From: DATKEG01 sp035544515
Lineage (GTDB): Bacteria; Acidobacteriota; Vicinamibacteria; Fen-336
Direction: 5' to 3'
Assembly: GCA_035544515.1 (NCBI GenBank)
Contig: DATKEG010000115.1
Coordinates: forward strand, 1 to 14,281
Length of the DNA stretch: 14,281 bases
Of the stretch, positions 1-5,291 are shown one piece after another (positions within the stretch are counted from its first letter, which is position 1; each line of letters opens with the position of its first letter). The translations under genes and the position numbers were made by a program. The notes below the pieces were generated by a model. The model was not told the origin of the DNA. It was given only the letters and a program-made list of their open reading frames with translations, and did not search any database.

Positions 1-6
1 GTGTTC

Positions 7-23
7 CATGTCCTGTGCCTCCC
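7..23 (-). promoter_or_regulatory. Ribosome binding site and ATG of a gene leaving the left edge
   Basis: On the minus strand a GGGAGG Shine-Dalgarno-like box (18-23) lies 8 nt before an ATG (7-9), so a gene probably begins here and runs off the window after three codons. The same frame is open further upstream, with in-frame ATGs at 130-132 and 289-291. Neither of those has a convincing SD, and the latter lies upstream of the promoter-like sequence at 229-257. I therefore favour the edge ATG. The product cannot be identified. Confidence 0.35.
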
Positions 24-228
24 AGATCGCGGCAATCCCGGCGTTGGTTCCCCGACGAACGACTCGCGCTGGCGAGCTCGTGCGCTGCCCCGCGGCGTTC
101 CGCGCCGGGCGAGGTCGTCCGGCGACGTGCATGGTACCAACGGCCAATCCGCGAGATGGTGGCGGAGGGGGGACCCCGAATCCCGCAGCGGTCAGGAGAT
201 CGTCACGGCCTATCGCTTCGTTTGGGAC

Positions 229-257
229 GTTATAGTCGCTCGCCTCCCACAAGTCAA
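229..257 (-). promoter_or_regulatory. Near-consensus sigma70-type promoter
   Basis: Reading the minus strand, TTGACT (252-257) is followed by exactly 17 nt and then TATAAC (229-234). Each box matches the sigma70 consensus at 5 of 6 positions. Transcription would start near 222 and run left, away from the ketoacyl synthase gene, towards the SD and ATG at 7-23. AT-rich boxes at ideal spacing are not expected by chance in DNA of this composition, but promoter activity is inferred. Confidence 0.55.
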
Positions 258-276
258 CACCGGTGCCCGAGCGACG

Positions 277-310
277 GGAACCCACTCCCATGGGTCGAGA
301 CACTCGTTCC
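277..310 (-). other. Possible branched hairpin after the ketoacyl synthase gene
   Basis: GGAA (277-280) can pair with TTCC (307-310). Between them sit two hairpins, CCCA/TGGG (281-284 with 291-294) and CGAG-ACA-CTCG (296-306). It starts 14 nt past the stop of the minus-strand gene and could end or protect its transcript. The stems are only 4 bp each and there is no T tract, so this is weak. Confidence 0.2.
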
Positions 311-324
311 GTGGCAAGTGGTGC

Positions 325-1305
325 CTAGAACCGTACGAGCGCGGCGGACCAGTGCAGACCCGCCCCGAAGGCGGTCAGCAGGACCAGGTCTCCCGGTCGG
401 AGCCGCCCGCGCTCGCGAGCCTCGTAGAGGGCGAGCGGTATCGAGGCCGCCCCGGTGTTGCCGTACTCCTCGATGTTCACGAAGACCTTGTCCATCGGAA
501 AGTCCAGGTTCCTGGCCAAGGCCTCGATGATCCTCAGGTTGGCCTGGTGCGGCACGAAGAGATCGACTTCGTCGAGCTGGCAGCCGGCCTTCTCGAGGAC
601 CGCATGCGCTCCCTCCGTCATGCGTCGGACCGCCTCCTTGACCACTCCGCGTCCGTCGAGGGAGACGCGGCGGTGCAGATCCTCGCGCGCTCGCTCCATG
701 GTGAAGGGAAGTCGTGTCCCGCCGACTTCCATCCCGATCATGGCCGCCTTGCTGCCGTCCGTACCGGAGACCACGGCCAGGATCTCGGCGCCGCCTTCAC
801 CCGCGGCCACCACCGCCGCCCCGGCTGCATCGCCGAACAACACGCAGCTGTTGCGATCCTTCCAGTCGATCAACCGCAGCAGCAGCTGCACGCCAATCAC
901 GAGGATCTTGGCCCCCCCAACGGTTCGAGAGCGGGCGATGTCGAGGCCTTGAAGGAAACCGGCACAGCCGCCACGCGCCAGGTCGTAGGCCGGAACCTCG
1001 CGGGCCTGCAGGCGATGCTGCACGAGGGAGGCCGTATCGGGAATGTACACGTCCGGAGTGTCCGTGGCCACGATGATCTCGTCGATCTCCGCCGCCGTCA
1101 GCCGAGCGTCGGCGAGAGCGCCCCGCGCGGCCGCCACCGCCAGGTCCGACGTGCTTTCGTCATCGGAAGCCATGTGGCGGCGCTTGATGCCCGTGCGCGT
1201 CGTGATCCAGGCATCGGTCGTGTTCACGTGTCGGGACCAATCCTCGTTGGTCACCACCCGGGCGGGGGCGTAGGCTCCTACGCCGAGCAGCGCGACACGG
1301 CCCAT
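325..1305 (-). CDS. 3-oxoacyl-ACP synthase III (FabH-like ketoacyl synthase)
   Basis: This is a 326-residue thiolase-fold ketoacyl synthase III, the usual length for FabH. The family joins an acyl primer to malonyl-ACP by decarboxylative condensation in the cytoplasm. The catalytic triad is visible: Cys114 in GGCAGFLQG, His253 in VPHQANLRII and Asn283 in EYGNTGAASIP. The C-terminal AFGAGLHW matches the FabH glycine-rich end. I chose ATG 1305 because GGGGAG lies 5 nt upstream; a start at 1347 would overlap the previous gene by 29 nt. It is 13 nt downstream of the acyl-AMP ligase gene and surely co-transcribed. Pairing with an acyl-activating enzyme, rather than with fabD/fabG/acpP, suggests a special acyl product rather than housekeeping lipid synthesis. 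OleA-like or CerJ-like acyltransferases share this fold, so the exact reaction is open. Confidence 0.9.
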   Translation of the reverse strand: MGRVALLGVGAYAPARVVTNEDWSRHVNTTDAWITTRTGIKRRHMASDDESTSDLAVAAARGALADARLTAAEIDEIIVATDTPDVYIPDTASLVQHRLQAREVPAYDLARGGCAGFLQGLDIARSRTVGGAKILVIGVQLLLRLIDWKDRNSCVLFGDAAGAAVVAAGEGGAEILAVVSGTDGSKAAMIGMEVGGTRLPFTMERAREDLHRRVSLDGRGVVKEAVRRMTEGAHAVLEKAGCQLDEVDLFVPHQANLRIIEALARNLDFPMDKVFVNIEEYGNTGAASIPLALYEARERGRLRPGDLVLLTAFGAGLHWSAALVRF

Positions 1306-1318
1306 GAGACTCCCCGGT

Positions 1319-2920
1319 TCATCGACTCCACTCGCGCGGGATTCCATCCACGGTTTCGCTCTCCGGGCCCGCCGGGCCCGCCGGGCCGGCCGACTCGGCC
1401 GCCTCGATCGTTCCGTCCAGTATCATTTGTCTCAGTCGGGAGTACTGGATCTTGCCGTTGTAGGTTCTCGGAATGATCCGGGACCGCACCAGCCAGACCC
1501 TGGGGGTGGTTCCCAGGCCGGCATGGACCTTCTTGATCACGCTGCGGAGTATCTCGTTTCGCTCCTCGCGGGTGGCTCGTTTGCTGATCTCACAGACGAC
1601 GTGCGTGTCCTCGCCTTCGAAGGATCCGACGTCGATTCCCAGGGCGGCGGCGTCCAGAACGCCGGTCACCATGCTCGCATAGCGTTCGATCTCGAGCGGG
1701 GAGAAGTTTCGCCCCGCCCGGATGATCAGGTTCTTCTCGCGCGCGATGACGAAGAGTCGTCCCCCGTCGTCCAGGTAACCGATGTCCCCGGTATACAGCC
1801 AGCCACCGTGGGGCTCATGCCCATAGTAGGAAGGCGAGACGTTGGGGCCGGAGACGTAGATCCGCCCCGCCTCCCCGATCTCGACGGCCACGTCCGCCAG
1901 CGGCCTCCCCACGCAGACGTGACCGGCCGGGTCCGCCGCCACCGGCCCCCCCTCCCAGAAGGTCACGGCCGAGGTGGCTTCGGCCAGACCGTACGCCGGC
2001 TTGACCACGTTCCCGAGGCCGAACGTCCGCTCGAACTCGAGGACCGTCTGCGCGCGCACGGGCTCGGCGGCGATCACCGCGGAGCGCAGGCTGGAAAGGT
2101 CGTATTGGCTCGGGTCCGAAGTCAACCTGAGGGCATATCGATAGGCGAAGTCCGGACCCGCGGTTATGGTGCCACGATGCTCCGCGATCGCGCGGAGCCA
2201 CCTTCGGGTGTTCATCGAGATCGGCAACAGCACGAGCCTGGTGCCGAGATAGAACGGGATCATGGTCATCATGAGGCCCATGTCGTGATACACGGGGAGC
2301 CAGCTCACGAAGACGTCGTCGGGATTGAACCGCGCCCCGACTATCATCTGGCGAATGTTGGCCATGAGGTTCGCGTGCGTGAGCACCACCCCCTTGAACT
2401 CGCCGGTCGTACCCGAGGTGCATTGCAGCATGGCGGGGAACGAGGAGCTCGGTTCGTCCGTGGGAGCCAGACGCCCTGCGGCGCCGATGGGAAGCCAGGG
2501 AATGTCCCGCTGCCCGAGGCCGCGCAGAAGGGGCTCAGATGGCTCCTTCGCGAGCACCAGCGCCCGCGCTTCGAAGGTGTCGGCCATCTCGAGGATCCTT
2601 CCGTCGTCGGCTCCGTGAAAGATGGGGACGGCGGTCGCGCCCAGGAGCTGCGTGCCATAGAAGGCCGAGAAGAAATCCGTGGTGTTGGCGGAGATGATGA
2701 CGACGCGGGAGCCCTCGCCCACTCCGGCGAGCCGCAGCGCGCCCGCCAGCCGTCGACAGTCGTTCCATATCCTCGCGTAGGTCACCTCGCCGGCGTCGCT
2801 CTGAACGGCTACGCGGTCGGGGGTGAGCTCGGCACGCTTGCGCAGCATCTGCACCAGCGTCTGCTCGCCACGGAGCGGATCGCCCGGCAGGTACGATTCC
2901 ATGGCCTCGAGATGGTTCAT
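1319..2920 (-). CDS. Fatty acyl-AMP ligase-like AMP-dependent synthetase
   Basis: This 533-residue protein belongs to the ANL adenylating superfamily. It activates a carboxylic acid with ATP to an acyl-adenylate for transfer to a carrier protein or CoA. Visible motifs in order are the P-loop LQCTSGTTGEFKG (165-177), YHDMGL (211-216), AGPDFAY (254-260), YGLAEAT (310-316), YTGDIGYL (376-383), REKNLIIRAGRNFSP (394-408) and NGKIQ with likely catalytic Lys490. YHDMGL and the form of the AGPDFAY and RAGRNFSP motifs resemble fatty acyl-AMP ligases more than acyl-CoA synthetases, so transfer to an ACP is the likelier fate (inference). The tail carries a GPA repeat from a 9-bp DNA repeat. I prefer ATG 2920; TTG 2950 is possible but lies upstream of the promoter-like boxes, and ATG 2902 is also possible. 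The gene precedes the FabH-like gene in one operon and is less GC-rich than the genes to its right. Confidence 0.88.
   Translation of the reverse strand: MNHLEAMESYLPGDPLRGEQTLVQMLRKRAELTPDRVAVQSDAGEVTYARIWNDCRRLAGALRLAGVGEGSRVVIISANTTDFFSAFYGTQLLGATAVPIFHGADDGRILEMADTFEARALVLAKEPSEPLLRGLGQRDIPWLPIGAAGRLAPTDEPSSSFPAMLQCTSGTTGEFKGVVLTHANLMANIRQMIVGARFNPDDVFVSWLPVYHDMGLMMTMIPFYLGTRLVLLPISMNTRRWLRAIAEHRGTITAGPDFAYRYALRLTSDPSQYDLSSLRSAVIAAEPVRAQTVLEFERTFGLGNVVKPAYGLAEATSAVTFWEGGPVAADPAGHVCVGRPLADVAVEIGEAGRIYVSGPNVSPSYYGHEPHGGWLYTGDIGYLDDGGRLFVIAREKNLIIRAGRNFSPLEIERYASMVTGVLDAAALGIDVGSFEGEDTHVVCEISKRATREERNEILRSVIKKVHAGLGTTPRVWLVRSRIIPRTYNGKIQYSRLRQMILDGTIEAAESAGPAGPAGPESETVDGIPREWSR
1363..1389. 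repeat. Three tandem copies of a 9-bp unit
   Basis: CCGGGCCCG occurs at 1363-1371 and 1372-1380, with a slightly changed third copy at 1381-1389. The repeat is in frame in the acyl-AMP ligase gene and encodes the Gly-Pro-Ala repeats of its C-terminal tail (about residues 511-519), beyond the catalytic C-domain. The 9-bp period keeps the frame when copies are gained or lost. Confidence 0.8.
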
Positions 2921-2932
2921 GCTTCCGGCCAG

Positions 2933-2961
2933 AGGATAACCATGCCGCAACTCGGTGTCGA
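2933..2961 (-). promoter_or_regulatory. Putative promoter of the ligase-synthase pair
   Basis: On the minus strand TCGACA (2956-2961) and TATCCT (2933-2938) are separated by exactly 17 nt, matching the sigma70 consensus at 5/6 and 4/6 positions. Transcription would begin near 2926, only a few nt before ATG 2920, so the message would be nearly leaderless, or else translation starts at ATG 2902. It lies in the 46-nt gap after the FAD oxidoreductase gene, at the point where base composition changes. Confidence 0.35.
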
Positions 2962-2966
2962 CTCGA

Positions 2967-4082
2967 TCATCCCGTGAGGAGTCGCGCGACCTCCTCCGCG
3001 ATGGCCAGCGACGAGGTCAGGCCCGGGGAGTCGATGCCGACGAGGTTGACGAAGCGGGGCAGGCCGCGGGCGGACTCCTCGGCAATGACGAAATCGCGGA
3101 AGGCCTGGCCGGGACCCTGGAGCTTGGCGCGGATGCCGCTCATGTCCGGGGTGAGGTCGTCGTCCGCGATGGCCGGGACCAGCCGTCGCGCCGCCTCGCC
3201 GAAGCGCGCGCGCGTGCTCTCCGGAACCGCGTAGTCGGCGCGGCGGTCGGGCAGGTACTCGACATCCGGCCCGAAGCGAAGCCGCCCTTCCAGTCCCACC
3301 ACCGCGTGCAGCCCCAGGCTCACGTGGCCGGGGACGGGATAGATCAGGCGGGAGACCAGGCGCGCCCGGGCGCCGATCACGGAGAAGTAACTGCCCTTGC
3401 AATGGTGCAGGCGATAGCCGGCCGCGTCCACGTCGATGCCGGCCAGGGCGGCGACCTCGTCGCTGCCCAGTCCGGCGGCGTTGACCACCCAGTCCGACGT
3501 GAACGTCTCCGAATCGGTCCCGCGGCGCACGGTCAGGCGATAGCCGCCGCCGCCTCTCTCCACGCCGACCAGCTCGGAGCGCGGCTGCACGATCGCGCCC
3601 GCCGCGCGCGCCTCGGCCAGGAGCGAGTCCATCAGGGCGTGCGCGTTGACGATGCCGGTGCTCGGCGAGTAGAGCGCCCCCGCCGTGCGCACGTGCGGCT
3701 CGAGGGCCTTCACCTCCGCCACGCCGAGCATCTCCAGCTCGACGCCGTTGGCGCGCCCGCGCGCGAGGAGCGCGTCGAGCGCGGGCAGCTCGTCTTCGGT
3801 GGCGGCGGTGATGATCTTCGTGATGCGGGCGTGCGGTATGCCCTTGCGCGCGCAGCGCTCGTACAGCCGGTCCCGGCCCTCCACGCAGAGCCGCGCCTTG
3901 AGCGATCCCGTCGGGTAGTACATGCCGGCGTGGATCACCTCGCTGTTGCGGCTGGACTGCTCCTGGCCGGGCTTCTCGCGCCGCTCGAGGAGGATGAGGT
4001 CGGGATGCCGCGGCGCCAGGCGCGCGGCCACGGCCAGACCCACGACTCCGGCGCCCACGACCGTGACCCCGACGTCCGCCAT
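2967..4082 (-). CDS. lhgO: FAD-dependent L-2-hydroxyglutarate oxidase-like protein
   Basis: This 371-residue protein is a DAO-fold flavoprotein. The N-terminal VVGAGVVGLA (8-17) is the dinucleotide-binding GxGxxG loop and LLERREKPG (31-39) contains the acidic ribose-binding end. SSRNSEVIHAGMYYPTGS (43-60) is strongly reminiscent of the L-2-hydroxyglutarate dehydrogenase/oxidase family. RAKLQGPG and GIDSPGLTSSLAIAEEV near the C terminus also fit. The family oxidises L-2-hydroxyglutarate to 2-oxoglutarate, passing electrons to oxygen or the quinone pool. The full length is normal. ATG 4082 has AGGAG 7 nt upstream. It is transcribed away from the short-chain dehydrogenase gene and towards the acyl-AMP ligase gene, 46 nt away, but the composition change and a separate promoter suggest that the latter is an independent unit. 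A related glycerol-3-phosphate or amino-acid oxidase is the alternative. Confidence 0.82.
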   Translation of the reverse strand: MADVGVTVVGAGVVGLAVAARLAPRHPDLILLERREKPGQEQSSRNSEVIHAGMYYPTGSLKARLCVEGRDRLYERCARKGIPHARITKIITAATEDELPALDALLARGRANGVELEMLGVAEVKALEPHVRTAGALYSPSTGIVNAHALMDSLLAEARAAGAIVQPRSELVGVERGGGGYRLTVRRGTDSETFTSDWVVNAAGLGSDEVAALAGIDVDAAGYRLHHCKGSYFSVIGARARLVSRLIYPVPGHVSLGLHAVVGLEGRLRFGPDVEYLPDRRADYAVPESTRARFGEAARRLVPAIADDDLTPDMSGIRAKLQGPGQAFRDFVIAEESARGLPRFVNLVGIDSPGLTSSLAIAEEVARLLTG

Positions 4083-4259
4083 GCCGGCGCTCCTACCAGC
4101 CCTCGATCAAGCGGCAGTGGCCGGCGTCGATCTCCGGAGCAGGCCACGGAGCGCGAAACCCTTGACCGAGACGGCCGTGTCGGCCATGCCGGGCCAACAC
4201 TAGCCGGCGCGGCGCGGGCACGCAACCCTCGCGCCGGCCCGTCGGGTATGCTCGCGCGG
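4083..4259. promoter_or_regulatory. Divergent intergenic region between the flavoprotein and dehydrogenase genes
   Basis: These 177 bp separate two divergent starts and must carry both promoters. A TTGACC box (plus strand, 4162-4167) has no good -10 box at 16-19 nt, so I cannot assign a promoter. Two dyads are present: GGCCG-TGT-CGGCC (4173-4185), and GCCGGCGC (4203-4210) facing GCGCCGGC (4231-4238) across 20 nt. Either could be an operator or just reflect high GC. Confidence 0.4.
4203..4238. repeat. 8-bp inverted repeat before the short-chain dehydrogenase
   Basis: The arms GCCGGCGC (4203-4210) and GCGCCGGC (4231-4238) are perfect complements separated by 20 nt, and end 21 nt before the dehydrogenase start. 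The spacing would suit a dimeric regulator or a leader hairpin. In DNA this GC-rich such dyads arise easily. Confidence 0.3.
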
Positions 4260-5069
4260 ATGAGCGCGCCGCCCTACGCCGGCAAGGTGGTCATCGTGAC
4301 GGGCGCCTCCACCGGCATCGGCCGCGCCCTGTGCGGGCAGCTCGCCGCGCAGCGGCCGCGTCTGGTGCTGGCCGCGCGCGACGAGGCGCGGCTGCACGCG
4401 GTGGCCGAGGAGTGCCGCGCCCGCGGGGCGGAGGCCATCGTGGCCCCGACCGACGTCACGGTCGCCGAGCAGTGCCGGACGCTGGTCGAACGCGCGGTCG
4501 CCCACTTCGGAGGCGTGGACGCGCTGGTCAACAACGCCGGCCTGAGCATGTGGGCGCGCTTCGACGAGGTGCAGGACCTGTCGGTCTTCGAGGCCCTGAT
4601 GCGCGTCAACTACCTGAGCGCGGTCTACCTCACCCACTACGCCCTGCCGGAGCTGAAGCGCCGCCGCGGCCAGATCGTCGGCGTGGCCAGCGTGGCCGGC
4701 CTCACGGGCGTGCCCACGCGCACGGGTTACGCCGCGAGCAAACACGCCATGATCGGCTTCTTCGACTCGCTGCGCGTGGAGCTGCGGGGAACGGGGGTCG
4801 CGGTGACCATCGTCGCTCCCGACTTCGTCGTCTCCGAGATCCACCGCCGGTCGCTCGGGCCGGACGGGCGGCCGCTCGGCCAGACGCCGATGCAGGAATC
4901 GAAGATCATGACCACGGAGGCCTGCGCGCGCCTGATCCTGGGGGCCATGACCGGACGCCGGCGTCTCGTGGTCGGGTCGCTGCGCGGCAAGGTGGGACGT
5001 TGGGCGCGCCTTCTCACGCCCGGACTCATCGACCGCATCGCGGAGCGCGCCGTACGGCGCGGACGTTAG
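4260..5069 (+). CDS. Short-chain dehydrogenase/reductase (classical SDR)
   Basis: This is a 269-residue NAD(P)-dependent oxidoreductase with a Rossmann fold. The cofactor loop TGASTGIG (14-21), NNAG (91-94), Asn117, catalytic Ser144 in VASVAG, and Tyr157/Lys161 in YAASK are all present, so the enzyme should be active. Arg40 after the second strand (LAAR) favours NADP(H). The C-terminal part, with MQESKIMTTEACARLI followed by a basic, hydrophobic end, resembles DHRS7-like or retinol-dehydrogenase-like SDRs acting on lipophilic alcohols or ketones; the substrate cannot be read from the sequence. ATG 4260 is chosen because the family start motif follows directly; ATG 4248 in the same frame is the alternative, and neither has a strong SD. 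The two-helix membrane protein follows after 42 nt. Confidence 0.88.
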   Translation: MSAPPYAGKVVIVTGASTGIGRALCGQLAAQRPRLVLAARDEARLHAVAEECRARGAEAIVAPTDVTVAEQCRTLVERAVAHFGGVDALVNNAGLSMWARFDEVQDLSVFEALMRVNYLSAVYLTHYALPELKRRRGQIVGVASVAGLTGVPTRTGYAASKHAMIGFFDSLRVELRGTGVAVTIVAPDFVVSEIHRRSLGPDGRPLGQTPMQESKIMTTEACARLILGAMTGRRRLVVGSLRGKVGRWARLLTPGLIDRIAERAVRRGR

Positions 5070-5111
5070 TGCACAATGGGGAGAACGTCGTTCGAATGCT
5101 GGAGGTTTACG

Positions 5112-5288
5112 ATGAGACTGTCCCCGCCCAAAACCGTTACCTGGGTCGTCGCGCTCGCCCTCGGCGTCCTGGGCCTGCTCGCCCAGCAGGGCATCTTCCG
5201 CATCACCGGCCTGGACGTGAACCCCTTCTGGATGGTGTCGATCGGCTGGGTGCTGCTGCTCGTGGCGACCCTGGTGAAGGGGTTGTAG
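5112..5288 (+). CDS. Small two-helix membrane protein (unknown function)
   Basis: This is a 58-residue protein with a short basic N terminus (MRLSPPK), a first hydrophobic helix at about 9-26, a linker containing Asp35 and Asn37, and a second helix at about 39-55 ending LVKGL. A hairpin in the inner membrane is likely. A GGAGG box 7 nt before ATG 5112 is the best SD in this area and decides the start against the upstream ATG at 5076. The predicted topology and strong SD support a real gene. It follows the dehydrogenase gene by 42 nt on the same strand and ends 3 nt from the stop of the convergent receptor gene. I do not recognise a named family. Confidence 0.7.
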   Translation: MRLSPPKTVTWVVALALGVLGLLAQQGIFRITGLDVNPFWMVSIGWVLLLVATLVKGL

Positions 5289-5291
5289 CCG

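Larger units (their letters stand above)
10..324. other. Gene-poor stretch with promoter and untranslated leader
   Basis: No supported gene lies between the ketoacyl synthase stop (325) and the probable start at 9. Frames on both strands are open, but so are most frames in this GC-rich DNA, and none gives a recognisable protein. What can be seen is a minus-strand promoter-like sequence (229-257), a small potential branched hairpin structure (277-310), and a short hairpin, CTCGC-CAGC-GCGAG on the minus strand (62-75). If the promoter and the ATG at 9 are right, about 210 nt of untranslated leader separate them. I recognise no riboswitch class in it. Confidence 0.4.

Noticed and set aside
1..291. 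Minus-strand open frame from ATG 291 to the left edge
   Set aside because: It spans the promoter-like boxes at 229-257, lacks an SD and shows no recognisable protein. Only the last ATG at 7-9 has a good SD.
1..1476. Long plus-strand open frame across the left part
   Set aside because: It runs antisense through the whole ketoacyl synthase gene, shows no protein-family features, and is explained by the scarcity of stop codons in GC-rich DNA.
4162..4190. TTGACC box as promoter of the dehydrogenase
   Set aside because: No acceptable -10 hexamer lies 16-19 nt downstream (CATGCC at 17 nt).
2955..4259. In-frame upstream extension of the short-chain dehydrogenase
   Set aside because: The extension is antisense to the flavoprotein gene and does not resemble protein. 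The family start motif begins at 4260.
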